60,350 nucleotides of DNA, from assembly GCA_021821945.1 (NCBI GenBank), contig JAJZTF010000005.1, forward strand, positions 1-60,350. The letters run 5' to 3'. The notes beneath the pieces were generated by a model that was not told the origin of the DNA, made no database searches, and saw only the letters and a program-made list of their open reading frames with translations. Made by a program: the position numbers and the translations under genes. This document shows, one piece after another, positions 8,171 through 17,423 of this stretch (position 1 is its first letter; every line of letters starts with the position of its first letter). Source of the stretch: Pseudomonadota bacterium (GTDB taxonomy: Bacteria; Pseudomonadota; Gammaproteobacteria; Burkholderiales; Gallionellaceae).

Positions 8171-8992
8171 ATGACCCACGCACCCGAAATCAGACCAGAC
8201 CAATCCACAGCGCTTCTAAAGGAACTGCATATCCTGACGCGGGATGGCAGGCTCAATCAGGACAGCCGGCGCAAGTTGAAGCAGGTTTACCACCTTTATC
8301 ATTTCATCGAACCGCTGCTCGAGGAACTGCTGACAAGCAGCGGGAATCTGACGCTGGCCGATCACGGAGCCGGGAAGTCCTATCTGGGATTCATCCTTTA
8401 TGACCTGTTTCTGAAGTCGCGCAATGCCGGGCACATTTACGGCATCGAAACGCGCGAAGAACTGGTAGCCAAGTCCGAGATGCTTGCAAAAAGGCTCGGC
8501 TTCTCAAGAATGTCATTCCTGAATCTGTCGATCGAAGATTCCGTGGAATCGACACTGCTGCCCGATCAGATAGACATCGTCACCGCCCTGCATGCATGCA
8601 ATACCGCCACCGATGATGCGATAAAATTTTCGCTCGACAAAAAAGCGAAGTTCATCGTGCTCGTCCCCTGCTGTCAGGCCGAAGTGGCCAACGTGCTCAA
8701 CCGGCACAAGAATCAGTCATTTGGCATGACACCGCTTTCTGAGATCTGGCGGCATCCCATACACACGCGTGAATTCGGCAGCCACCTCACCAACGTGCTG
8801 CGCTGCCTGCTCCTGGAACCCAAAGGATACCAGGTGAAAGTGACGGAACTGGTTGGATGGGAGCACTCGATGAAGAATGAATTGATCATCGCCCGCCGCA
8901 CAGATCAGCCAAGGAGGAATGCAAGATCGCGACTCGAAGAGATCCTTCAGGCATTAAACCTGGGAGAGCTGCGCGACCGTTTCATTTATTGA
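8171..8992 (+). CDS. Class I SAM-dependent methyltransferase (Methyltransf_32-like)
   Basis: 273 residues. I place the start at ATG 8171, 14 bp after the SemiSWEET stop; the longer open frame overlaps that gene and is unlikely. The glycine-rich SAM loop is LADHGAGKSYLGF (about residue 62), followed by an acidic strand end GIETREE. A later block, VTALHACNTATDDAI, matches the motif of the Methyltransf_32 family, whose members include RNA-modification and GSTCD-like proteins. The C-terminal third is basic. Substrate is unknown. It is not one of the standard named rRNA methylases that I can recognise. Confidence 0.75.
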   Translation: MTHAPEIRPDQSTALLKELHILTRDGRLNQDSRRKLKQVYHLYHFIEPLLEELLTSSGNLTLADHGAGKSYLGFILYDLFLKSRNAGHIYGIETREELVAKSEMLAKRLGFSRMSFLNLSIEDSVESTLLPDQIDIVTALHACNTATDDAIKFSLDKKAKFIVLVPCCQAEVANVLNRHKNQSFGMTPLSEIWRHPIHTREFGSHLTNVLRCLLLEPKGYQVKVTELVGWEHSMKNELIIARRTDQPRRNARSRLEEILQALNLGELRDRFIY

Positions 8993-8998
8993 AACCAT

Positions 8999-9027
8999 TT
9001 GACCCAATGCCGGTCTACCGGAATGAT
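8999..9027 (+). promoter_or_regulatory. Possible sigma-70 promoter for the esterase gene
   Basis: TTGACC (8999-9004), a 17-bp spacer, then AATGAT (9022-9027). The -35 box is good and the -10 box matches 4 of 6. The AT-rich segment following (9045-9075) also contains TATAAT at 9061 but without a convincing -35 box. Confidence 0.3.
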
Positions 9028-9137
9028 CGTGAAATATTAGGGGTATTCTCAATTATGAATTATAATTAATAATCAGGTTTCATTTAGCCCGCATGGATCA
9101 GCCTCAAGTCTAAATTCCCGTAATCGTTGTCAAACCA

Positions 9138-9941
9138 ATGGATGCCATCACTTTAAAAGGAGGCGAACAGGCCGTATTGTTGCTTCACGGCCTTCAGAGC
9201 AGCCCCGCCGAACTTCAGCCCATTGCAAAGCGGCTGCAGCAGGCCGGCTACTCGGTACACGCCCCGCACATAAAGGGCTATGGATACACGCATGGCGACA
9301 CGCCGCGCTCGGTTACACCATGGCATGACTGGCATGCCCGCGCATTGAACGAATTTCGCGAACTCAAGAGACAATACGTCAGCGTTGCAGTGGGCGGCTT
9401 GTGCATAGGCGCAACACTGGCGCTAAGCATAGCAGCGGAACTTGAAGACGAGGTCTCGGCACTGACCCTGCTTTCAACCACGCTCTGGTATGACGGCTGG
9501 GGTATTCCGTGGTACCGGTCCTTGCGCTACATCGGCTATTACTCCCCATTCCGCTATGTCTACAGCTACCGCGAGCGTGAACCTTTCGGACTGAAAAACA
9601 AGCAGCTGCGCAAATGGATCGCAAGAGAGATGAGTCACAAGGATTCGACTATCGTTGGCGCAAGCAAACTGAACCTGCCCGCGATACAGGAGGCCGAACG
9701 CATGATCGCATCGGTAAAAAAATCCCTGCACAAGGTATCGGCTCCGACCATCATCATACATGCCGAGGAGGACGAGATTGCCTCGCCGCGCAATGCCCGG
9801 TACGTCGCGGAAAATATCGGATCCAAGGTGGTCAAAATCGTCATGCTGCATAATAGCTATCACATGATCACGGTGGACAACGACAGAGAAGAAGTCGCCA
9901 ATGCAACCATCGAATTTTTCAGCGAGGTCCTTGAAGCATAG
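9138..9941 (+). CDS. Alpha/beta-hydrolase, carboxylesterase/monoacylglycerol lipase type
   Basis: 267 residues, the usual size for Est30-like esterases. The oxyanion-loop motif is VLLLHGLQSSP (residues about 12-22). The nucleophile elbow, expected as GxSxG, appears here as GGLCIGA, which would place Cys at the nucleophile position instead of Ser. The acid residue region IIHAEEDEIASP and the catalytic His in MLHNSYHMITVD are present. It is followed at 138 bp by an ACP gene and then a ketoacyl synthase, suggesting action on acyl chains or thioesters. The Cys in the elbow resembles dienelactone-hydrolase-type enzymes and deserves checking. Confidence 0.82.
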   Translation: MDAITLKGGEQAVLLLHGLQSSPAELQPIAKRLQQAGYSVHAPHIKGYGYTHGDTPRSVTPWHDWHARALNEFRELKRQYVSVAVGGLCIGATLALSIAAELEDEVSALTLLSTTLWYDGWGIPWYRSLRYIGYYSPFRYVYSYREREPFGLKNKQLRKWIAREMSHKDSTIVGASKLNLPAIQEAERMIASVKKSLHKVSAPTIIIHAEEDEIASPRNARYVAENIGSKVVKIVMLHNSYHMITVDNDREEVANATIEFFSEVLEA

Positions 9942-10042
9942 CCGGCTTTGGCAAGGTCAAGCCCGACACCGTTCCTGCAATCTGAAAGACCAGAGCACGC
10001 CTGTTCCAATTCGAAAGCGCATCTTTCCTGTCCGGATTCAGT

Positions 10043-10048
10043 TATAAT
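10043..10048 (+). promoter_or_regulatory. Perfect -10 box upstream of the ACP gene
   Basis: TATAAT lies 31 nt before the ACP start codon. The hexamer at the -35 distance (10020-10025, CATCTT) is poor, so the promoter may be weak or activator-dependent. It suggests that ACP, ketoacyl synthase and RND permease form their own transcript. Confidence 0.45.
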
Positions 10049-10079
10049 ATCTCCCAAGTGTTTTTTATATCCCGTTACC

Positions 10080-10319
10080 ATGAGTTCATTACCCACTATA
10101 CAGCGCATGATGGTCGAGCAGTTCGACCTCAAACCCGAGGATCTGACACCGGATGCAACCCTGGAAAGTCTCGGGCTGGATTCGTTGTCGGTGATCGAGT
10201 TCATGTTCAATCTTGAGGATGAACTCAAGATCAAATTGCCCGACGAAAGGGTGGAACTCAAGACGCTGCAGGACGTCACCAACCTTGTCGACAGGATCGT
10301 CGCCGAGAAATCGGCGTAA
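10080..10319 (+). CDS. Acyl carrier protein
   Basis: 79 residues, typical ACP length. The phosphopantetheine site is LGLDSLSVIEFMFNLEDEL, with the modifiable Ser about residue 37 in the DSL motif. The four-helix acidic character is clear. ATG 10080 gives the usual N-terminus; the frame extends further upstream, but that region holds the -10 box. The gene is separate from the housekeeping fab cluster and pairs with the next ketoacyl synthase, so it is probably a specialised ACP feeding one enzyme. Confidence 0.93.
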   Translation: MSSLPTIQRMMVEQFDLKPEDLTPDATLESLGLDSLSVIEFMFNLEDELKIKLPDERVELKTLQDVTNLVDRIVAEKSA

Positions 10320-10328
10320 CGCTTGCGC

Positions 10329-11570
10329 ATGTCCAGGCGTGTTGTCATCACCGGATTGGGCATCCTCTCCCCGACTGGCACATCACCCGATCAATTCTTC
10401 AGCAGCCTCCTGGCAGGCCATTCCGGCATCAGACGCCTGAACCGTCCGTTTGTCGATCAGCTCTCGATACGTATCGCCGCCCCGATCGAGGACTTCAGCC
10501 CCGCCGCGCACTTTTCCAAGATACAGCTGACCGGCATCGAGCGCTTCAGCCAATTCGCGCTGGTTGCAGCAGAACAGGCTGTGCAGGATGCGGGGCTTGA
10601 ATTAAGCGAATCGGAACACCATCGCGCCGGCGTATACATGGGCTCGTGCCTGGGAGGGGCAAGCACGCTGGAGGACGGATACGTTGAAGTCTTCAAGCAC
10701 GCAAATCCGCGCATCAAGCCGCTTAGCGTTCTGCTCAGCATGAACAATGCCGCGGCTTCTCACCTGTCCATCAAATATCAGCTTCAGGGCCCCAACATCA
10801 CCTACGCGACCGCCTGTTCATCGTCCGCGATTGCGATAGGCGAGGCGTATCGCCAGATAAGGCACGGCTATGCCGAGGTGATGCTCGCAGGGGGCGCGGA
10901 AGCCATGTTGACGCTGGGCGCGATGAAAGCATGGGAAGCCTTGCGCACCCTCGCCCACGAAGACCCCAATGATGCCGGTGCATCCTGCAAACCCTTTGCA
11001 AAGGATCGAAGTGGCCTGGTGCTTGGCGAAGGTGCCGCGGTGCTGGTTCTCGAAGATGCCGAACGCGCGATGCGGCGGGGAGCAAAGATCTATGCCGAGA
11101 TTGCCGGATACGACTGCTCGTCGGATGCAAGCCACATCACCAAGCCGGATGCCAAAGGCCAGACCCGCACCATAGTCAATGCGCTGAAGGATGCGAAACT
11201 CAATCCCGAAGACATCGGATATGTGAATGCTCACGGCACCGCGACGCTTGCAGGCGACATCGAAGAAACGCTGGCACTCAAGGCGTCTCTTGGTGAACAT
11301 GCATACAGGGTTCCGGTCAGTTCGACAAAATCGATGCACGGCCATCTGATGGGAGCCACGGGCGCCGTCGAATTCATGGCTGCCGTGCTCGCGCTTCATC
11401 ACAATGCCATACCACCCACCATCAACCTGCATCATCCAGACCCCGAGTGCGATCTGGATTACGTCCCCAACCATGGCAGGACTGGCGTACAGCTTGACGC
11501 AGTGATGTCCAATTCATTCGCATTTGGCGGCAGCAATGCGGTGCTGATCGCCAAACGCTACCAGCCTTAA
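10329..11570 (+). CDS. Beta-ketoacyl-ACP synthase II (FabF-like)
   Basis: 413 residues from ATG 10329 (a TTG two codons earlier is possible). It has the Cys-His-His triad of KAS I/II condensing enzymes: Cys163 in ATACSSSA, His302 in NAHGTAT, and His339 in KSMHGHLMGATGAVE. The reaction is decarboxylative condensation of malonyl-ACP with an acyl-ACP. It lies 9 bp after the ACP gene and 21 bp before an RND permease. The pairing of an ACP, a KAS and an exporter is more like a small specialised lipid or polyene cluster than primary fatty acid synthesis, but no ketoreductase or dehydratase is adjacent. Confidence 0.93.
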   Translation: MSRRVVITGLGILSPTGTSPDQFFSSLLAGHSGIRRLNRPFVDQLSIRIAAPIEDFSPAAHFSKIQLTGIERFSQFALVAAEQAVQDAGLELSESEHHRAGVYMGSCLGGASTLEDGYVEVFKHANPRIKPLSVLLSMNNAAASHLSIKYQLQGPNITYATACSSSAIAIGEAYRQIRHGYAEVMLAGGAEAMLTLGAMKAWEALRTLAHEDPNDAGASCKPFAKDRSGLVLGEGAAVLVLEDAERAMRRGAKIYAEIAGYDCSSDASHITKPDAKGQTRTIVNALKDAKLNPEDIGYVNAHGTATLAGDIEETLALKASLGEHAYRVPVSSTKSMHGHLMGATGAVEFMAAVLALHHNAIPPTINLHHPDPECDLDYVPNHGRTGVQLDAVMSNSFAFGGSNAVLIAKRYQP

Positions 11571-11591
11571 TTCATTCCACGAAAACGCCCC

Positions 11592-14500
11592 ATGAAGGAG
11601 TTCAATCTTTCCGCATGGGCTCTCAAGCATCAGCCCCTGATGCTCTACACGCTGTGCGCCCTGCTTTTTTCCGGCATTCTTTCCTTTTCAGGGCTCAAAC
11701 AAAACGAAGACCCTGACTTCACATTCAGGGTGATGAGCATCAGGCTGACATGGCCAGGTGCAAGCGCTGATGAGGTCGAGCAGCAGCTCACCACACCCGT
11801 GGAACGAACGCTGCAGCAGACTCCCTGGCTGGATACTCTTGACAGCTATTCAAAAGCGGGGGAAGCCGGAATCTACGTCACATTAAAGGACGCCATGCCG
11901 CCCGATCAGCTCGAGAACAGCTGGAATCAGGTCCGCAGGGAGCTCGCCTCCATGCGTCTTCCCGATGGGGCAGAACCGCCCGTCCTCGATGATCATTTTG
12001 GCCGAACCTATGCCGTCATCTATGCACTCACATCGAAAACCAAGGGCAATGCAGAACTCGCCCGCGAGGCGCGTGCCTTGCGCGATGAATTGCTGGGCAT
12101 GCCAGACATCAGCAGCATAGAGCTGATCGGCATCCAGCCTGAAAGGGTATACATCGATCTTCAGGACGACAAGCCAGGAACCAATCCATGGAAGATCGCA
12201 TCCGCCCTCAAGGAACAGAATGAAATCGCATCGGCAGGGGAAATCAGCACGTACCTTGACGTGATCAGGCCTCGCGTCAACGGCCGCCCGGACTCATTGA
12301 AGCGCATACAGGATGCGCTCATCGAGGACGGGGATGGGCGCCATCGCCTGAATGACATCAGCCATGTATACCGCGCATATGCCGACCCCGCCACCTTCAA
12401 GATGCGCACCAATGGGCAGGAGGCGGTCGGAATCGCCATCGCGATGACGCCCCGGGGTAATGTGTCCCGGCTCGGAGCAGACCTCGGGCAGAAAATCGCC
12501 AAGATCAGCCTGCCAGCAGGCATCGAGATACATCAGATAGCCGACCAGCCCAGGGTTGTCAGCAAATCCGTCTCCGAATTCATGCGGGCTTTTCTGGAAG
12601 CCTTCGCTATCGTTCTGGCTGTCAGCATGCTGAGCCTGGGCGTGCGCGCAGGCATGGTGGTCGGGCTCTCCATCCCCCTGGTGCTGGCAGGAACCTTCTT
12701 GCTGATGCAATGGTTTGGCATCGATCTGCAGCGCGTCTCCCTTGGGGCACTGATCATCGCGCTGGGACTTCTGGTAGACGATGCGATGATCGCCGTCGAA
12801 ATGATGAAGGTGAAACTGGATGAAGGCTGCAGCAAATTGCACGCCGCAACTTTTGCCTACACCAGCACCGCATGGCCCATGCTGACGGGCACGCTCATCA
12901 CCGTAGCCGCATTCATGCCGGTCAGCCTTGCGAAATCGGCTGCAGGCGAATACACCTTTTCCATTTCCGCCGTAGTGACCATCGCACTTTTGATTTCCTG
13001 GCTGGTCGCGGTGATCTACATCCCCTTCCTCGGATTTCACCTGCTCAGGAAAAATCCGCAGCCGCTTTTTTCAGAAAGGCACTACCAGAGTGGCTTCTAT
13101 CTATATTTCAGGCGGGCGGTCGAATGGTGCCTGGATCACAGAAAAAGCGTGATCGCGCTCACCATGGCAGCCTTTGTGCTGGCTATCGCAGGATTTTCCA
13201 GAGTGCAGCAGGATTTCTTCCCCCCTTCCGAGAGAACCGAGCTCCTGATGGACATATGGCTCCCCGAAGGCACCAGCTTTTCCACCACCGAGAGACTCGC
13301 GACAGGCATCGAGCAGGATCTCGCGAACGATCCCGGCATCGTCAGCTACACGAGCTACATCGGGGGCAATACGCCGAGATTCTATCTGCCGCTCGAGCTT
13401 GGGCTTCCCTCGATCAATTATGCGCAAATCGTCATCAACACGCGCGACATCGAAACGCGCGAGGCCGTCCTGAAGCGCATGCGGAGCATGCTTGAGAAGA
13501 ATTACGCAGCGCTTGGAATACGCATCTCGAGGCTGGAAAACGGCCCACCGGTCGGCTTTCCCATCCAGTTCAGCGTGACCGGAAAGAACCCTGAAAAGCT
13601 TCGCGCCATCGCCAAGGAAATTGCAAAAATCGTCCGGCGAAACCCGAATACCAGGAATGTCAATCAGGATTCCAGCGAAAAGATACGCATCCTCAATGTA
13701 ACGCTGGATCAGACGAAAAGCCTGGAGCTGGGGCTGTCATCCGATGTGGTCTCAAGAAATCTGCGCGCGCTTTTGTCAGGGCTGATGGTCACGAGCTTCT
13801 TTGAAGACGGTCGCAGCATCGGTGTCGTCGAACGCGCCGCGGTTCACGACGATCCGGATGCGCTTGGCCTGATGCATGTCTACTCTGACCGGGGCATACC
13901 GGTTCGACTGGACGAGATTGCAAAAATCGGCGAGTCAGAGGAGGAAGGCATCATCTGGCACAAAAACCGCATGCCCGTGGTGACGGTGCGCGCCGATGTG
14001 CCGGACAATGTGTCCGCTCCGGATGTGAGCATGGCGATCGACAGGGAGCTTGCCCAGATTCACGCAAGCCTCCCTTCCGGCTATCGCATCGAGATGGAGG
14101 GCACCATGGAAGGCAGCAGCCAGGCACAAGACTCTATCATGGCCATTTTGCCCCTGATGGGTTTCATCATCGTCACGCTGTTATTGCTGCAATTGAAAAG
14201 GCCAAAGCCCGTCGCACTGGCCCTGCTGACTGCACCGCTCGGCATCATCGGCGTGACCACTACCCTGCTTGCATTTCATGTGCCATTCGGATTCGTTGCG
14301 ATGCTGGGCACCATTTCCCTCTCCGGCATGATCATGCGCAATTCGGTCATCCTTCTCGAGCAAATCAACCAGAATGCCGCGATGGGCAGCTGGGATGCCA
14401 TCGTCGAGTCAACCGTCCGCCGCTTCCGGCCCATCATGCTGACCGCCACCGCCGCCATCCTCGCGATGATACCCCTGACGCAAAGCGTATTCTGGGGCCC

Positions 14501-14621
14501 TATGGCCATGACCATCATGGGCGGCCTGCTGATTGCAACTCTCCTGACCCTGTTCAGCCTGCCTGCACTTTACGCGCTGTGGTTCAAGGTCGAACGCCCT
14601 GCCGGGAAAGCGCCCAACTGA
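11592..14621 (+). CDS. RND-superfamily efflux permease
   Basis: 1009 residues with the AcrB-like plan: one N-terminal helix, large periplasmic loop, five to six helices, second periplasmic loop, final helix group. The proton-relay pair Asp396-Asp397 lies in GLLVDDAMIAVEM, matching AcrB D407/D408. In the last bundle, GMIMRNSVILLEQ has Arg near the place of AcrB Lys940. No membrane-fusion protein or outer-membrane factor is adjacent, so partners must be encoded elsewhere. Its position 21 bp after the ketoacyl synthase suggests that it exports the product of the ACP/KAS pair. The 3' end overlaps the convergent queG gene by 38 bp. Confidence 0.9.
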   Translation: MKEFNLSAWALKHQPLMLYTLCALLFSGILSFSGLKQNEDPDFTFRVMSIRLTWPGASADEVEQQLTTPVERTLQQTPWLDTLDSYSKAGEAGIYVTLKDAMPPDQLENSWNQVRRELASMRLPDGAEPPVLDDHFGRTYAVIYALTSKTKGNAELAREARALRDELLGMPDISSIELIGIQPERVYIDLQDDKPGTNPWKIASALKEQNEIASAGEISTYLDVIRPRVNGRPDSLKRIQDALIEDGDGRHRLNDISHVYRAYADPATFKMRTNGQEAVGIAIAMTPRGNVSRLGADLGQKIAKISLPAGIEIHQIADQPRVVSKSVSEFMRAFLEAFAIVLAVSMLSLGVRAGMVVGLSIPLVLAGTFLLMQWFGIDLQRVSLGALIIALGLLVDDAMIAVEMMKVKLDEGCSKLHAATFAYTSTAWPMLTGTLITVAAFMPVSLAKSAAGEYTFSISAVVTIALLISWLVAVIYIPFLGFHLLRKNPQPLFSERHYQSGFYLYFRRAVEWCLDHRKSVIALTMAAFVLAIAGFSRVQQDFFPPSERTELLMDIWLPEGTSFSTTERLATGIEQDLANDPGIVSYTSYIGGNTPRFYLPLELGLPSINYAQIVINTRDIETREAVLKRMRSMLEKNYAALGIRISRLENGPPVGFPIQFSVTGKNPEKLRAIAKEIAKIVRRNPNTRNVNQDSSEKIRILNVTLDQTKSLELGLSSDVVSRNLRALLSGLMVTSFFEDGRSIGVVERAAVHDDPDALGLMHVYSDRGIPVRLDEIAKIGESEEEGIIWHKNRMPVVTVRADVPDNVSAPDVSMAIDRELAQIHASLPSGYRIEMEGTMEGSSQAQDSIMAILPLMGFIIVTLLLLQLKRPKPVALALLTAPLGIIGVTTTLLAFHVPFGFVAMLGTISLSGMIMRNSVILLEQINQNAAMGSWDAIVESTVRRFRPIMLTATAAILAMIPLTQSVFWGPMAMTIMGGLLIATLLTLFSLPALYALWFKVERPAGKAPN

Positions 14622-15660
14622 CATGCTCTCGCACCACAGCGGAAGGATGACTGGCACGCGTCAGCAGCGCGGCAACCAGGGCCTCACTCCATGGCGCATT
14701 GCCCATCGCCACTGCGATATTGCGCAGCCACTGCTCATGGCCGATCCGGTAAATCGCAGTTCCGGCCAATCTCGAATGAAAATCCTCTTCAGTCCATGAA
14801 AGCAATTCGACCAGTCCCACATCGTCCAGCTTGTTGCGCACTGCAAAATCCGCCTCGGATGTATTCACGGCAAAGCGGTTCCATGGACATACGAGCTGGC
14901 AGTCATCACAACCATATATACGGTTTCCAATTAGAGGGCGCATCTCCAGGGGGATGCTTCCTTTCAGTTCGATGGTCAAATAGGAAATGCAGCGCCTCGC
15001 ATCCAGAAGATAGGGCGCGATGATGGCCCGGGTCGGGCAGACCTTGATACAGCGCTCGCAACTTCCGCAGTGTTCGCGTTTTGGTTCATCCACCGGGAGC
15101 GGCAGGTTGATATAGATCTCACCCAGGAAAAACCAGGAGCCCGCATCCCGGGAAAGCAAAAGCGTGTGCTTGCCCCGCCAGCCAAGGCCCGCCTTTTCAG
15201 CCAGCGCAACCTCCATCACAGGTGCGCTGTCGACGAATATCCTGCCATCGAATTCTTCCGCTGCTGCGCGTATTTTCTCCGCCAGCAGCGCCAGGCGCCT
15301 GCGCATCAGCTTGTGGTAATCCCGGCCCAGCGCATAGCGAGAAATGAAGGCGGACTCTCCATCGTGCAGCACTTCCCAGCTGTCCTTGGCTTTTGAAGGC
15401 AGGTAATTCATGCGCACGCTGATCACGCGCAGCGTGCCATTGACCAGCTCTTCAGGCCGGCTGCGCTTTGCGCCATGTTTTGCCATATAATCCATCTGAC
15501 CGTGAAAGCCTCGCGCCAACCAGCTCAAGAGCCCGTCTTCGGCTTCCGCGAGATCGGTATCAGTGATGCCTGTTTCCTGGAATCCGAGCTCATGCGCCCA
15601 CATGCGTATGTTGGAGGCCAGTTCTTCATGCCACCCTGATTGAGGATAGTTATTTTGCAT
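14584..15660 (-). CDS. queG: Epoxyqueuosine reductase
   Basis: 358 residues. QueG reduces epoxyqueuosine to queuosine in tRNA, using cobalamin and two [4Fe-4S] clusters. The cluster-binding region shows CGSCERCIKVCPTRAI and then CDDCQLVCPWNRF, the standard 2x[4Fe-4S] pattern. The N-terminal DUF1730 part contains RYALGRDYHKLMR. I chose ATG 15660 (MQNNYPQ); the open frame upstream runs antisense through tsaE and is not coding. The 5' end overlaps the divergent tsaE start region by a few bases, the frequent queG/tsaE head-to-head arrangement of proteobacteria. Confidence 0.96.
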   Translation of the reverse strand: MQNNYPQSGWHEELASNIRMWAHELGFQETGITDTDLAEAEDGLLSWLARGFHGQMDYMAKHGAKRSRPEELVNGTLRVISVRMNYLPSKAKDSWEVLHDGESAFISRYALGRDYHKLMRRRLALLAEKIRAAAEEFDGRIFVDSAPVMEVALAEKAGLGWRGKHTLLLSRDAGSWFFLGEIYINLPLPVDEPKREHCGSCERCIKVCPTRAIIAPYLLDARRCISYLTIELKGSIPLEMRPLIGNRIYGCDDCQLVCPWNRFAVNTSEADFAVRNKLDDVGLVELLSWTEEDFHSRLAGTAIYRIGHEQWLRNIAVAMGNAPWSEALVAALLTRASHPSAVVREHVSWALSRQGVRP

Positions 15661-16119
15661 GCCTTTGATGATAGCCGAATCACCCTGGTTCTCGACGATG
15701 AAAATGCAACTTCGGCACTTGCGAAGCGTCTGGCCGCAAAACTCAGGCCCGGCATGGTCATCCATCTTCATGGGGATTTGGGTGCCGGGAAAACGAGCCT
15801 GGTGCGCGGCATCCTGCATGCATTGGGCCATGCAGGCCGGGTAAAAAGCCCGACCTACACACTGCTTGAATCCTATCATGCCGGTGGGCTGGAATTGCGG
15901 CATTTTGACCTGTATCGCCTGCGCGACGAGGCTGAATGGGAGGAAGCCGGCTTCAGGGATGAATTCGACGGAAACAGCATCCTTTTCATCGAGTGGCCGG
16001 AAAAGGCCCATGTACCCCCGGCCGACATCGAGATCGATCTGGCCATCTTGCAACAGGGTCGCCGTGCTATGATAAAAGGCAACACGGCAACAGGGAAAGC
16101 ATGTCTAAACCAGCTATAA
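15655..16119 (+). CDS. tsaE: tRNA threonylcarbamoyladenosine biosynthesis ATPase TsaE
   Basis: 154 residues from TTG 15655, preceded by GAGG at 9 nt; a TTG at 15640 is the alternative. No in-frame ATG lies in the right place. Walker A is HGDLGAGKTSLVRG and the family motif VKSPTYTLLESY follows; an acidic HFDLYRL block is conserved. TsaE works with TsaB/TsaD to make t6A37 in tRNA. The 3' end overlaps amiC by 19 bp, the usual tsaE-amiC order. Confidence 0.94.
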   Translation: MHAFDDSRITLVLDDENATSALAKRLAAKLRPGMVIHLHGDLGAGKTSLVRGILHALGHAGRVKSPTYTLLESYHAGGLELRHFDLYRLRDEAEWEEAGFRDEFDGNSILFIEWPEKAHVPPADIEIDLAILQQGRRAMIKGNTATGKACLNQL

Positions 16120-17396
16120 TCAGAATCGGTATATATCGTTTATTTGGCCAGCTGACAATGCTCGCAGTGTTCGGCCTTTGGGCTGCGCCATCCCATGCAG
16201 CCATTTCGATCACCGCAGCGCGCATCTGGCCGGCACAGGACTATACCCGCCTGACGCTGGAATCCAAAGAGCCCATCCATCACCACATGTTTTCAGTGGA
16301 AAACCCGGACCGCCTGGTCATAGACCTCGAGGATGTGGCGATGGACGACAAACTGACCAGCCTTTCCGCCAGGATAGACAGCCATGATCCCTATATTAGG
16401 AGCATCCGCATGGGCCGTTACAAGCCGGGCGTCGTGCGCCTGGTCCTCGATCTCAAGGGACAGGTCAAGCCTCAGCTGTTCGATCTCGAGCCGGTGGGCG
16501 ATTACGGCTATAGGCTGGTGCTGGATGTCTACCCCGCAGTGCCGGCCGATCCCCTGATGGCATTGCTTGGCCACGAGAAGACGACACCTGCATCGGCCCC
16601 GGTCGCCGCAAGCCCCTCCGACAAACCGGCAGAAAATGCGGATGCCTCCTCGCAAGGCGTCCCACCTGAAGCGCACACAAAGACACTCCTCATCGCAATT
16701 GATGCGGGTCACGGGGGAGAGGACCCGGGCGCCAGAGGAAGCCATGGCTCACACGAAAAGGATATCACGCTCGCCATCGCACGCCGTCTATGCGCACTGG
16801 TGGATGACACGCCCAACATGCACGGATTGCTGATACGCGACGGGGATTATTTCATTCCGCTGGGCGGACGCGTCGCAAAAGCGCGCCAGGCCAAGGCAGA
16901 CCTTTTCATTTCGATACACGCCGACTCCTTCATCAGACCCGATGCGCACGGCTCATCCGTGTTTGCGCTTTCCGAACATGGCGCCACCAGCAGCGCTGCA
17001 CGCTGGCTTGCGAAGAAAGAAAACGAAGCAGACCTGATCGGCGGGGTCAACATCGCCGTGAAGGATCCCTATCTTGCGCGCACCCTGCTCGACCTGTCGC
17101 AGACGGCGACCATCACCGACAGTCTCAGGCTTGCCAAGCAGGTTCTGAGAGAATTGAACGACATCAATGACCTGCACAGCGGGCATGTCGATCAGGCCGG
17201 ATTCGCGGTGCTGAAATCCCCGGACATTCCTTCGATACTCGTCGAGACGGCCTTCATCAGCAACCCAAGCGAGGAAGTCCGCTTAAATGACAAGGATTAC
17301 CAGACGAAACTCGCGACAGCCATTCTGGATGGCGTCAAGCGCTATCTCGCCAAGAATCCAGCCTTGTACAGGCGCAATATCGCTCAGACACCCTGA
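16101..17396 (+). CDS. amiC: N-acetylmuramoyl-L-alanine amidase, AmiC type
   Basis: 431 residues from ATG 16101, inside the end of tsaE. A signal peptide ends near PSHA (residue about 33), without an obvious twin-arginine pair. An AMIN domain (about 35-135) targets the protein to septal peptidoglycan. After a Pro/Ala linker the Amidase_3 catalytic domain (about 195-420) shows the zinc ligands in AIDAGHGGEDPGA, the Glu in HEKDITLAIA, and His in FISIHADS, with the catalytic Glu in SILVETAFISN. It splits daughter-cell peptidoglycan during division. Confidence 0.95.
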   Translation: MSKPAIIRIGIYRLFGQLTMLAVFGLWAAPSHAAISITAARIWPAQDYTRLTLESKEPIHHHMFSVENPDRLVIDLEDVAMDDKLTSLSARIDSHDPYIRSIRMGRYKPGVVRLVLDLKGQVKPQLFDLEPVGDYGYRLVLDVYPAVPADPLMALLGHEKTTPASAPVAASPSDKPAENADASSQGVPPEAHTKTLLIAIDAGHGGEDPGARGSHGSHEKDITLAIARRLCALVDDTPNMHGLLIRDGDYFIPLGGRVAKARQAKADLFISIHADSFIRPDAHGSSVFALSEHGATSSAARWLAKKENEADLIGGVNIAVKDPYLARTLLDLSQTATITDSLRLAKQVLRELNDINDLHSGHVDQAGFAVLKSPDIPSILVETAFISNPSEEVRLNDKDYQTKLATAILDGVKRYLAKNPALYRRNIAQTP

Positions 17397-17423
17397 AAGC
17401 GCCCAAGGCGCGCCAACCCGGCA

